The notes: generated by a model from the sequence alone, not told the origin. A DNA stretch of 36,394 nt from Pedobacter terrae (GCF_900100705.1 NZ_FNCH01000034.1:1-36394), one strand, 5' to 3'. Positions 17,114 to 24,820 are shown, numbered from the stretch's first letter. A program made the numbers and translations.

Positions 17114-17221
17114 ATGGAAAGATAATGATTCCTGAACGTACCTACCATCATGAGAGTTCCATAACTAACACATCCCAAACGCATAATGAATTTAGCGCTT
17201 AAATACTTCTCTTTAGTCTGA

Positions 17222-17360
17222 AGCGCACTGCCACTGAAAAACATTAAGTTTCCTCCCGTTTTACGTTTATACGCTTCGCTGCCTCGTACCTCGTTGCTGC
17301 AGGGTAACACTTCAACCGGGGCTAAGTAGGCCCGGGCAGCATTCCATTTTTGAGGCTGCA
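17222..17360 (+). repeat. Repeat A, copy 2
   Basis: Second copy of the 140-bp A element, same orientation as 16501-16640, with scattered substitutions and almost no length change. Confidence 0.85.
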
Positions 17361-17380
17361 TGAGCATCTACTTTGTTTCT

Positions 17381-17505
17381 AAACCTGATAGCGCCAAATA
17401 GCGCCCGATTGAAGAAAATATTGTATTTAAGAAAATTCAAATCGGGACTATAGGCAATAGCAGGACTGCAATAACCGAAGAAAACCGGAGCCTGCTTTCC
17501 AAAAA
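17381..17505 (+). repeat. Repeat B, copy 3
   Basis: Begins at AAACCTGATAGCGCC and lacks the 5' part of copies 1 and 2. Arms CCCGATT (17404-17410) and AATCGGG (17440-17446) keep the fold-back. It is almost identical to copy 2 in its 3' half. Confidence 0.85.
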
Positions 17506-17591
17506 CTATGTAACAGTAAAACAAACACTTACTGTGTAGATTGCCACAGCTAATGAAAATTAGCTTCGCAATGACGACTTGTCTAAAAAAT

Positions 17592-17611
17592 GGTTTGTGA
17601 GGACACAAACC
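17592..17611 (+). repeat. Hairpin element C3 with a compensatory pair
   Basis: GGTTTGTG, loop AGGA, CACAAACC: a perfect 8-bp stem, followed by ATGGCGGG. Compared with C2, pair five changed from C-G to T-A on both arms. Confidence 0.8.
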
Positions 17612-17658
17612 ATGGCGGGAAACTTTGTTTCGAAAAACAGATGGCTTGCAGTAAAAAT

Positions 17659-17715
17659 ATTTAACCACAGACAGGAACTGATCAAATTTGTGCTTCCTTT
17701 TATCTGTGGTTAAAT
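17659..17715 (-). terminator. Inverted repeat behind the S9 peptidase, probable terminator
   Basis: ATTTAACCACAGA (17659-17671) is exactly complementary to TCTGTGGTTAAAT (17703-17715). Read on the minus strand it follows the S9 stop by 4 bases, has an inner GGAA/TTCC stem, and runs into ATTTTTAC. Confidence 0.6.
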
Positions 17716-17719
17716 GAAA

Positions 17720-20227
17720 TTATTTTCCGTTCTGCTCAATATCTCTGTCCATTTCTACCAGATCAACATCACTCGGTTCAGAAAAATCGCCAATTAAATA
17801 TTTATTGAAATGATCGGCCAGTTTCCAGAAAGCATATTCTGTCATATCTCCAAAACCATGTCGCTGCCCAGGGATAATCAGGAAATCGAAACGTTTGCCT
17901 GCTTTCATTAACGCATTGGCTACACGGATAGAGTTTGCCGGATGTACATTGTTATCTACATCACCATGCATCAATAACAAATGTCCCTTCAGGTTTTTAG
18001 CCAAATCAGGGTTTTTATCAATGCTGTATTTAAATGAAGTATCGCCTTTCAAAGAAATGGTTTCCTTTACCCCATGATGTTTTTCGCTCCACCAGCGGTT
18101 GTAAATACTATTGTCATGGTTTCCGGCATTTGAAACAGCCGCTTTGAAGAAGTCAGGATACACAAACATGGCTGCCGTAGACATAAAACCACCACCGGAA
18201 TGACCCGTAATACCCACCTTAGATTCGTCTATATAAGGATATTTGGCAGCCAATTGCTCAACAGCCGTTTTTTTATCTGCCAAACCGTAATCGCGTAGAT
18301 TACCATAACCGTAAGTATGGTACCATTTAGAACGAGAAGGGTTTCCGCCTCTGTTGCCAACTGTAATTACGATGTAACCAAATTGCGCTAAACGTTCGGT
18401 ACGGTCCATGCTTTTGCTGAAAGCTTTATTTACCGCTTCGGTTTGTGGTCCAGGGTAAACATACTCAATGATTGGATACTTTTTATTGGGATCGAAATCG
18501 AAAGGTTTATACATGACGCCATACAGATCAGTTATCCCGTCATCTGCTTTTACTTTAAAAGGCTCAGGGAATTTGTAGCCTGCGGCCATTAACAATGATA
18601 GGTCTGTTGTCTCCAGATCCATTACTTTTCTGCCTGTCCCATCATAAAGCGTCGCTTTTGGTGCCGTATTTACCCTCGAATAATTATCTACAAAAAAAGT
18701 GTTGTTATCATTCATGTTTGCCAGGTGATCAAAATCGCCGGCATTTAACAATTTCATGTTCGAACCATCGAAATTGATACTGTATAAATGCAAGTAGTAA
18801 GGATCCTCTTTACCTTCCCTACCGTTCGCTGTAAAATAAAGAATGCGTTTTTTTTCATCAATATTTACAATGCTCTCGCAGTGGAAGGCGCCTTTAGTAA
18901 TCTGATTTTTCAGCTTCCCATTTTCATCAAAAAGATAAAAATGTGCCCAACCGTCGCGCTCACTCCAGTGAATTAATTCTTTCCCATCGTTAACTAAACC
19001 CGGGCGGTTAACCTCAACATAAGTATTAAAATGTTCGTCGATTAATGGCGTAACCTTGCCTGTGGCAATATCAACGGTACCGATGTCGATACGCTTTAAA
19101 TCGCGACTGGTGCGCGAAAAATAGAACCTATTATTGTTACCCAACCAAATAGAAGGACGGAATTCGTTATCACGGTCTTTATTTAAAGCTGGTTTGCTCC
19201 AAACTGATACGCTTTGATCTTTAAATGCAGCCACATTTAGTTTTTTATAGGATTTTGCCGCAAAATCGAACAATAAAATTTCATCCTGCGGCGCCTCCGC
19301 CTCGCCTGGCATCTGGTATTTATAGGTTTCTAAAGTTGGGCGGCCAGGTGTAACACTGTTAATTACCCAAAGATCTTTCACCTTGCGCGAATCGGTCCGG
19401 TCTAACACAAAATATTTCGAATTCGGCGACCAGAGTACGTAAGCACCACGACGTTTTTTATTGTTTTTTTCATTCTCCACATTGTTCTCGCCATCGCCAT
19501 CACTTCCATAAGAATAAAATTTTACACCATCTTTAGTAAGCTGGTGTTCTACAATGGTACTGTCATCTTCATTTTTAACCGCTTTTTTGTAATTGTCTTT
19601 ATCCATCCAATACAAATTATAATTGCGGGAGAAGATAATAGCCGAAGAATCGGGGGCTACAGATCCCCATGATGGTTTTGGCTTTGGCTTACTGAAATTT
19701 GGCACCTCGGTTAATTTTGCACTGGCCAGTTCGTATTTGAAAGAAAATATTTTTTTCTGCATAGAATCTGCAGCTTTTTTATCTTTTCTATCTTTTTTCA
19801 ACTCATCAACACTGCTTTTGATTTCAAAAGAAATACTTTTTTCGTCGGCTGCAAATTTTAAGTTTTCCAGCGGCAAATGTTCTGCATCAAACGGATCCCG
19901 AACAATCAGCGTAATATCTGCCGCGAGTTTGGCATTATCAAACATTAACTTTTTGCTTCTGGCTGCAGGGTCTACCAGGTACCAGAATTTTCCCTTCGGA
20001 CTTTCGAAAGTATACCAAAAACGGTTGCTCAGTTTTAACCAATGTGGATCAACAGCAGTAGAATACACCATTTTTTTCAACTTATTTGGCGAAAAACGCG
20101 AAGCAAGCTGATAATTTGCCTTGGGCTGTGACTGAATATTTTCGGTTAGGGTAAATGTTTTATTTTGGGCAGCAACAGTTAAGGATAAAAACTGCGCGCC
20201 CAGCAGAAATTTGTAGAGTTTATTCAT
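17720..20227 (-). CDS. S9-family (dipeptidyl-peptidase IV-like) serine peptidase
   Basis: An 835-residue exported peptidase with a signal peptide ending near VAAQ. The N-terminal two thirds form the DPP-IV-type beta-propeller, with repeated strands such as YVLWSPNSKYF and FYFSRTSRD. The C-terminal alpha/beta-hydrolase domain carries S677 in GHSGGG, D758 in HGDVDNNV and H790 in GQRHGFG, a complete S9 triad. Such enzymes cut dipeptides or tripeptides from short peptides, often after Pro or Ala, in the periplasm. Around residues 220-260 a highly charged Asp/Glu/Lys/Asn stretch looks like an extra loop in the propeller. The gene stands alone, with the repeat island downstream. The family is certain; exact cleavage preference is not. 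Confidence 0.93.
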   Translation of the reverse strand: MNKLYKFLLGAQFLSLTVAAQNKTFTLTENIQSQPKANYQLASRFSPNKLKKMVYSTAVDPHWLKLSNRFWYTFESPKGKFWYLVDPAARSKKLMFDNAKLAADITLIVRDPFDAEHLPLENLKFAADEKSISFEIKSSVDELKKDRKDKKAADSMQKKIFSFKYELASAKLTEVPNFSKPKPKPSWGSVAPDSSAIIFSRNYNLYWMDKDNYKKAVKNEDDSTIVEHQLTKDGVKFYSYGSDGDGENNVENEKNNKKRRGAYVLWSPNSKYFVLDRTDSRKVKDLWVINSVTPGRPTLETYKYQMPGEAEAPQDEILLFDFAAKSYKKLNVAAFKDQSVSVWSKPALNKDRDNEFRPSIWLGNNNRFYFSRTSRDLKRIDIGTVDIATGKVTPLIDEHFNTYVEVNRPGLVNDGKELIHWSERDGWAHFYLFDENGKLKNQITKGAFHCESIVNIDEKKRILYFTANGREGKEDPYYLHLYSINFDGSNMKLLNAGDFDHLANMNDNNTFFVDNYSRVNTAPKATLYDGTGRKVMDLETTDLSLLMAAGYKFPEPFKVKADDGITDLYGVMYKPFDFDPNKKYPIIEYVYPGPQTEAVNKAFSKSMDRTERLAQFGYIVITVGNRGGNPSRSKWYHTYGYGNLRDYGLADKKTAVEQLAAKYPYIDESKVGITGHSGGGFMSTAAMFVYPDFFKAAVSNAGNHDNSIYNRWWSEKHHGVKETISLKGDTSFKYSIDKNPDLAKNLKGHLLLMHGDVDNNVHPANSIRVANALMKAGKRFDFLIIPGQRHGFGDMTEYAFWKLADHFNKYLIGDFSEPSDVDLVEMDRDIEQNGK

Positions 20228-20377
20228 TAAAATTTGTTTGAGCTGCTAAATTATTTAATTAACGGATATTAAACAGGCTTTGATATGTAATAAATGCGAT
20301 AGTTAGCCTAATTTCCTACAACTAAAATTAATTATTAATACCATAAATTTTAATGGATAAATAATTGGGGGATTTTA

Positions 20378-20385
20378 TAGTTTTG
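20378..20385 (+). promoter_or_regulatory. -7 promoter element (TAGTTTTG) for the deacetylase operon
   Basis: TAGTTTTG matches TAnnTTTG and ends 18 bases before the ATG at 20404. No convincing -33 element was seen. Confidence 0.5.
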
Positions 20386-20403
20386 TATCCATATATACTC
20401 ATA

Positions 20404-21285
20404 ATGAAATACAGCTTTTTAACCTTAATAACAGCCGGAGCAATCTTATTGGCCAGCTGCCAATCTAAATCACAAACAGAAAGTTCTACAGGAACAGATT
20501 CCACCGGAAAAACAGTACAAACCAGCGAAAATTCCAAAGCTGCTGCCATTGATGTTTCGAAAATAAAAGTAGCTGATGCTAAAACGATCTTAGCCAGAAA
20601 ACAAGTTCCGATTTTATGTTACCACCAGGTAAGAAACTGGAAACCAACTGATGGCAAAGTAGGCAAAGATTATATTGTAGAAATTCAGAATTTTAAAGAT
20701 CAGATGAAAATGCTGGCCGATAGTGGTTATCATACCATTTTACCAGATCAGCTTTATGCTTACCTTAATACTGGTGCTGCATTACCAAGCAAACCCATTA
20801 TGTTAACTTTTGATGATACTGACATGGACCAGTTTACCGTTGTGCGTCCAACATTAGAAAAACTGGGCTATAAAGCGGTTTATTTCATCATGACCGTTTC
20901 GATCGGCAGAAAAGGCAAGTTCGTGGATTATATGACGAAAGAGCAGATTAAACAACTTTCAGACGAAGGAAACGTGATCGGCAGCCACACTTACGATCAT
21001 AAAAACTTCAAAAAATACGCGGGCAAGGATTGGGAAGAACAATTAGACAAGCCAACTAAAAAACTGGAAGAAATTACAGGCAAAAAAATGACCGAATTTG
21101 CTTATCCATTTGGTTTATGGAATGCCGAAGGTATCCCAGAGCTTAAAAAACGTGGTTTCAGAATGGCTTTCCAATTATCAACCAAACGTGATGAAAAAGA
21201 TCCGTTATTTACGATCCGCCGGATTATTGCCAGTGGTTATTGGTCGCCAAAAACATTGAGCAACAGCATTAAAAACAGTTTTTAG
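20404..21285 (+). CDS. CE4 polysaccharide deacetylase lipoprotein, first of a tandem pair
   Basis: A 293-residue lipoprotein with lipobox LLASC (Cys 19). A Ser/Thr/Lys-rich linker precedes a NodB-type domain from about residue 75. Motif 1 is TFDD with D137 (base) and D138 (metal), motif 2 is SHTYDH with metal ligands H195 and H199, and AYPFG follows. Enzymes of this family remove N-acetyl groups from amino sugars in peptidoglycan, chitin-type or poly-GlcNAc chains. The ATG at 20404 was chosen over an in-frame TTG at 20365 because it starts the signal peptide and lies right after the promoter element. A paralogue follows after 14 bases and a DUF3298 lipoprotein after that, so the three probably form one operon. 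The lipid anchor suggests action in the periplasm. Confidence 0.9.
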   Translation: MKYSFLTLITAGAILLASCQSKSQTESSTGTDSTGKTVQTSENSKAAAIDVSKIKVADAKTILARKQVPILCYHQVRNWKPTDGKVGKDYIVEIQNFKDQMKMLADSGYHTILPDQLYAYLNTGAALPSKPIMLTFDDTDMDQFTVVRPTLEKLGYKAVYFIMTVSIGRKGKFVDYMTKEQIKQLSDEGNVIGSHTYDHKNFKKYAGKDWEEQLDKPTKKLEEITGKKMTEFAYPFGLWNAEGIPELKKRGFRMAFQLSTKRDEKDPLFTIRRIIASGYWSPKTLSNSIKNSF

Positions 21286-21299
21286 AAAAGACCGTATTT

Positions 21300-22163
21300 A
21301 TGAAAAGTTTTCTGCTTTATGCCGCAGTTTCTACGCTGCTTTTAAGCTCTTGCCAGTCTTCAAAAGCTTCAAAAAAAAAAGAAACCGTTGCCAATGCTAC
21401 CGAAAAGGTTAAAACAGATTCTATAAATACCAAACCGGCCGATAACAAAACCATTTTGGCCCGCAGAGAGGTGCCTGTTCTTTGTTACCACCAGATTAGA
21501 AACAACATTGCCAGCGATAGTAAAAGGGCGCATGACGATATTATTGCCCCAGATAAATTCAGGGAACACATGAAAATGCTGGCCGATAATGGCTACCATT
21601 CTATTCTGCCCGATCAGTTGTATAATTACCTGGTTTACGGTACTAAATTACCTGAAAAACCAATTATGATTACTTTTGACGATACGGATGAAGATCAATT
21701 CACTATTGGAAACAGCACCTTGAAAAAGTACGGTTTTAAAGGCGTTTATTTTATCATGACGGTATCCATCGGTAGAAAAGGACGGATCAATTACATGACT
21801 AAAGAGCAAATCAAAAAACTATCTGACGAGGGCAATACCATTGCCAGCCATACTTACGATCATAAAAATTTTGCACAGTTTACCGATGCGGATTGGACGA
21901 CCCAGATTGATGAGCCCACAAAGAAACTGGAACAAATTACCGGTAAAAAAGTAGAATATTTTGCATTTCCTTACGGCGTTTACAAATCATCTACCCTGCA
22001 TAAACTGAAGGAACATGGCTTTAAGGCTTCATTTATTCTGTCTACTTCAAGAGATGAAAACTATCCGCTTTACACCATCAGAAGAATAATCGATCCGGGA
22101 AGATACACCGCAAAAAACCTTTACTACAGCATCAATAAAAGTTTTAATAAAACAAAAGCCTAG
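21300..22163 (+). CDS. CE4 polysaccharide deacetylase lipoprotein, second of a tandem pair
   Basis: A 287-residue lipoprotein with lipobox LLSSC (Cys 18), clearly a duplicate of the preceding gene. The linker, VLCYHQIRN segment, TFDD (D127, D128), SHTYDH (H184, H188), FPYG and the IRRII end all align, while the N-terminal linker has diverged. It starts 14 bases after its paralogue, so both are on one transcript. All catalytic residues are kept in both copies, and this copy is lysine-richer at its N-terminus. Two active copies may act on different glycans or positions. It is followed by a 98-base gap with a hairpin and then the DUF3298 lipoprotein. Function as a deacetylase is firm; the substrate is inferred to be a wall or exopolysaccharide amino sugar. 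Confidence 0.9.
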   Translation: MKSFLLYAAVSTLLLSSCQSSKASKKKETVANATEKVKTDSINTKPADNKTILARREVPVLCYHQIRNNIASDSKRAHDDIIAPDKFREHMKMLADNGYHSILPDQLYNYLVYGTKLPEKPIMITFDDTDEDQFTIGNSTLKKYGFKGVYFIMTVSIGRKGRINYMTKEQIKKLSDEGNTIASHTYDHKNFAQFTDADWTTQIDEPTKKLEQITGKKVEYFAFPYGVYKSSTLHKLKEHGFKASFILSTSRDENYPLYTIRRIIDPGRYTAKNLYYSINKSFNKTKA

Positions 22164-22171
22164 CAAAGGGG

Positions 22172-22257
22172 TTAATGATTAAAAGTTGAAAGGTTATAAG
22201 ATGGAAAAATTAAATCCAGCTTTATAACCTTTCAACATTCAAAACCCTTAATCATTG
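22172..22257. repeat. Heptad-phased tract with a 15-bp inverted repeat
   Basis: GTTGAAAGGTTATAA (22185-22199) is exactly complementary to TTATAACCTTTCAAC (22222-22236). The flanks advance in 7-base steps (ttaatga, ttaaaag, ttgaaag). There is no U tract after it, so a simple terminator is unlikely. It may attenuate or stabilise the operon mRNA between the deacetylases and the DUF3298 gene. Confidence 0.5.
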
Positions 22258-22261
22258 CTTT

Positions 22262-23428
22262 ATGAAGTATTCTTTTCTTTTTTGCCTTTTTGGATTAGCG
22301 ATAATATCGGCTTGCAACAACCCGAAGAACGGGAACAAAAATAGTGAAGAAACTGATGGAAAAACCATTGTTAAAAAAGAGCTTACCAATAGTTTTTACA
22401 AGAGATTAGAAGGCACCATTGCGGGCAAAAAGGTAGTCATGCACCTGCAAAAAGTTGAAGATGATGTAAGCGGTTCTTATTATTACGACGGCTCATGGCT
22501 TAACCTATCAACCGATACGCTAATCGGGAAAGATAGCGTGGTACTTACCGAGTATAGTTTTTATGAATCATACTTTACTCAGGATTCAAAATCACCACAT
22601 TTAAAATTAAAATGGAATGGAAATGGCTTTGATGGCACATGGGAAAGTGGCGATGAAACAAAAAAATACCCAATTGCCCTGAAAGAAAAATATCCTGAAG
22701 GAAGTTATCAGTTCAATGCAGGCATTTATGAAGATTCGGTTAAAGCTTTTGCCAATCAGGCCAAATCGCCCGCAGCACAGATTAGCTTTGAATACCTGGA
22801 AAGTAAAAATTCAGATGAATATGGCAACTGGTTAAATACCGAACTTAAAAAGATATTTGAAATAAAAGCGCAGGTTGAACGGTCAATTGGTTTTAAAAAT
22901 ATTGCTGCAGACTATTTTAAAGATTATAAATTGCAGGTTGCCGAACAATCAAAAAATAGCAAGGGTGATGATTATGAGGCCTGGATGAACTACACCAATA
23001 ACAGTCAGCAATCGGTTAATTATAACGATAATGGTTATGTGGTAATCGATTTCCTGGCCGATGCTTATACCGGCGGGGCACATGGCAATTATAGTAGTGT
23101 AATGTACTGTTTGGACGTGAAGAACAAAAAACAAATGGTATTGAGCGACATTGTTAAAATCGATTCGAATACTTTACAAGGTATTTTAGAACGCAATCTT
23201 CGCAAAGAATATAATATTAAAGCCAAAGATGCCTTAAACACTGTGCTTTTTGATGATTTTATAAAGCCGAACAACAACTTTTATTTCAATGCGAACGGGA
23301 TCGCTTTTATGTATAACCCATATGAGGTAGCCAGTTATGCGCAGGGACAGATTGTAATATTTATTCCATATTCGGACGTAAAGGCTTATTTGGTACCGGC
23401 TTTTGCACAGCGGATGGGCATAAAGTAG
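22262..23428 (+). CDS. DUF3298-domain (RsiV/PdaC-type) lipoprotein
   Basis: A 388-residue lipoprotein with lipobox ISAC (Cys 18). An N-terminal part (about 45-150) has the pattern of a small beta-barrel (GTIAGKKVVMHL, VSGSYYYDG). The C-terminal half holds the DUF4163/DUF3298 pair. Its hallmark is FLADAYTGGAHGNY at about 262-275, and near the end come PYEVASYAQGQ and a VIFIPYSD segment. In Bacillus the same domain pair occurs in RsiV, the anti-sigma factor that binds lysozyme, and in PdaC, where it is fused to a peptidoglycan deacetylase. Here it follows two deacetylase genes, so it may be the unfused partner that recognises the wall or a wall-active enzyme. It shares the MKYSFL start with the first deacetylase. 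The role is inference; the domain call is good. Confidence 0.8.
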   Translation: MKYSFLFCLFGLAIISACNNPKNGNKNSEETDGKTIVKKELTNSFYKRLEGTIAGKKVVMHLQKVEDDVSGSYYYDGSWLNLSTDTLIGKDSVVLTEYSFYESYFTQDSKSPHLKLKWNGNGFDGTWESGDETKKYPIALKEKYPEGSYQFNAGIYEDSVKAFANQAKSPAAQISFEYLESKNSDEYGNWLNTELKKIFEIKAQVERSIGFKNIAADYFKDYKLQVAEQSKNSKGDDYEAWMNYTNNSQQSVNYNDNGYVVIDFLADAYTGGAHGNYSSVMYCLDVKNKKQMVLSDIVKIDSNTLQGILERNLRKEYNIKAKDALNTVLFDDFIKPNNNFYFNANGIAFMYNPYEVASYAQGQIVIFIPYSDVKAYLVPAFAQRMGIK

Positions 23429-23440
23429 TTTGCAGCTTCT

Positions 23441-23640
23441 AGTTATGAGTTAACAGTTGATCATCAAATAATGGTTATTGTTTAAACTGGTTAACTGTGA
23501 ATTGAAAACGTAGGAACCCAGACTGCGTTAATCATCTTAAATCTGCGGGGACTTATTGGTTAATCGGGAATTGTTTAAACTGGTTAACTGTGCGTTGCTA
23601 ACTGAAAACTGTGAACCAAAAACTGCCAACGGAAAACGCT
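23441..23640. repeat. Heptad-phased ladder downstream of the Gre-like gene
   Basis: From 23571 ten 7-base units keep phase up to the greA-like stop codon: ttgttta, aactggt, and so on through taactga, aaactgt and aaactgc. An earlier run near 23441-23515 shows the same kind of units. A 23-bp stretch beginning ATTGTTTAAACTGG is repeated exactly at 23477-23499 and 23570-23592 (one base less strict at the 5' edge). No coding frame is supported. Confidence 0.65.
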
Positions 23641-24092
23641 TATAATATTTCTTTCACGAAATAATCTTTCCCATTAAACGTAAAACTGTCATTTACAGCT
23701 TTTCCAATCAAAACTCTGCCAATGGGCGAAACCTGAGAAACCGCAAAGAATTTCTGTCCATCGGTATTCAGTTCACCTGCACTAATGCTGATGTAAAAAT
23801 TACCTTCTGAAGTGAGCACCAGGCTCCCGTTTTTAACCAATCGATCTGATTCTACATTTTCAATCTGCTGTAAAGCAATTTTCTGTTGCCCTGCTTCGTA
23901 CAGTAATTTACTATTACGATCCATCTCCTGCTGCATCATTTCGCGTGTGGTTTCATATTTATCACCTGCGCTGCTTTTGGTATCATCGTTTGATGCCTGC
24001 CTGGCCTGTTGCAGCGAATATTCAATATTTTCGATCCTGTTTTGGATAAAAGTCAAACAAAGCTGATAAAGTTTAGATTTTAAAGCAGACAT
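23640..24092 (-). CDS. GreA/GreB-family transcription-factor-like protein
   Basis: A 150-residue cytoplasmic protein. The N-terminal half (about 5-90) is an antiparallel coiled coil with its tip at NDDTKSSAGDKYETTRE. The C-terminal half is the FKBP-like Gre domain with the characteristic SPIGRVLIGKAV (about 122-133). Gre factors enter the RNA polymerase secondary channel and trigger cleavage of backtracked RNA through acidic residues at the coil tip. Here the tip loop is longer than in GreA and its acidic residues are arranged differently (DD, then D44 and E47), so cleavage activity cannot be assumed. It is a known Bacteroidota subgroup that databases often mislabel. It is monocistronic, flanked by heptad-phased tracts. 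Confidence 0.75.
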   Translation of the reverse strand: MSALKSKLYQLCLTFIQNRIENIEYSLQQARQASNDDTKSSAGDKYETTREMMQQEMDRNSKLLYEAGQQKIALQQIENVESDRLVKNGSLVLTSEGNFYISISAGELNTDGQKFFAVSQVSPIGRVLIGKAVNDSFTFNGKDYFVKEIL

Positions 24093-24200
24093 ATAAAGAA
24101 TGGAATATGGATAATGTAAAATAGTTAAGGGGAACGGGGATACAGAAAATGTAAATAGTTCATGGTTGATGGCTCATGCGAAAGATGGATCCCCCGCTAT

Positions 24201-24249
24201 GGACTCAAGACTACGAACTAAGAACTGACGACTTAGGACTAAAACTACT
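24201..24249. repeat. Heptad-phased ladder reaching the nitroreductase stop codon
   Basis: Seven consecutive 7-base units: ggactca, agactac, then gaactaa, gaactga, cgactta, ggactaa and aactact. The first six carry ACT at positions 3-5; the last is shifted by one. The last units overlap the stop codon at 24245-24247. Confidence 0.7.
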
Positions 24250-24820
24250 CCTCTATCCACCTCACTTTTTCTTCCATCGAAGTTCGGTTTGGTGCCCAGG
24301 GTTTTTCGTTATGATAACCCATATAAAATAAGCCGATGCACTTCTCATTTTCACCCAGCCTTAAGAAATCACCTAAATGGTCAATTAACGGTGGAGAACT
24401 CCAGTAAGCGCCAACCTGCAAACTTTCTGCAGTTAAAGCCATATTTTGTACTGCGCAGGAAACTGCCGCCAGTTCTTCCCATTCAGGTATTTTACCGCTA
24501 ACTTGCATATTAATGGCAATAATACAATCAGCCTGGCCCGTTTTCTCCCCAAAACTATCATACTTTTTCTGTAGAAACTGCTGTGGAGAAACCAGCGCTT
24601 TATATAATTTACCTAACTCCTCACCTAACCTGGCCAATCCGGCTTTTCTAATTACAACAAAGCGCCAGGGCTGGGTTAACTTATGTGTGGGTGCATAATT
24701 GGCAGTTTCTAAAATCTGGTTAATCACCTCAACCGGAATTTCTTTTTTGATATAGCTGGCAGGAAAAATACTGCGACGTTCTTTTATAACTTTTGATATG
24801 ATATCGTATGTTGTACTCAT
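24245..24820 (-). CDS. Nitroreductase-family FMN oxidoreductase (YdjA-like)
   Basis: A 191-residue cytoplasmic flavoenzyme. ERRSIFPASY near the N-terminus supplies the RRS phosphate-binding motif for FMN, and APTHKLTQPWRF (about 43-54) and the late GYHNEKPW are typical of the compact YdjA-type nitroreductases. These act as homodimers using NAD(P)H. Length is close to the 180-200 of that subgroup. Physiological substrates of these short forms are mostly unknown. The gene has its own transcription unit on the minus strand; its stop codon sits inside a heptad-phased tract. The family is certain. Confidence 0.9.
   Translation of the reverse strand: MSTTYDIISKVIKERRSIFPASYIKKEIPVEVINQILETANYAPTHKLTQPWRFVVIRKAGLARLGEELGKLYKALVSPQQFLQKKYDSFGEKTGQADCIIAINMQVSGKIPEWEELAAVSCAVQNMALTAESLQVGAYWSSPPLIDHLGDFLRLGENEKCIGLFYMGYHNEKPWAPNRTSMEEKVRWIEE

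Larger units (their letters stand above)
16415..17719. other. Non-coding mosaic repeat island
   Basis: About 1.3 kb with no credible gene. Open frames of 68-118 codons here cross the repeats, lack family likeness and overlap on both strands. The order of elements is A1, hairpin C1, B1, hairpin C2, a decayed hairpin (16899-16926), B2, A2, B3, a CGTCAT-type remnant with AGCTAAT/ATTAGCT arms (17548-17565), hairpin C3 and a terminal dyad. Every major element occurs at least twice in the same orientation, so the island grew by duplication or repeated insertion of related modules. Confidence 0.75.

Noticed and set aside
16481..17668. Open frames of 68-118 codons on both strands in the repeat island
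   Set aside because: They run through A, B and hairpin repeats, overlap each other, lack start context and show no recognisable protein features.
19623..20111. 162-codon plus-strand frame inside the S9 peptidase
   Set aside because: It is a Ser/Phe/Leu-rich shadow of a Lys/Glu-rich coding strand, without a leader or family motif.
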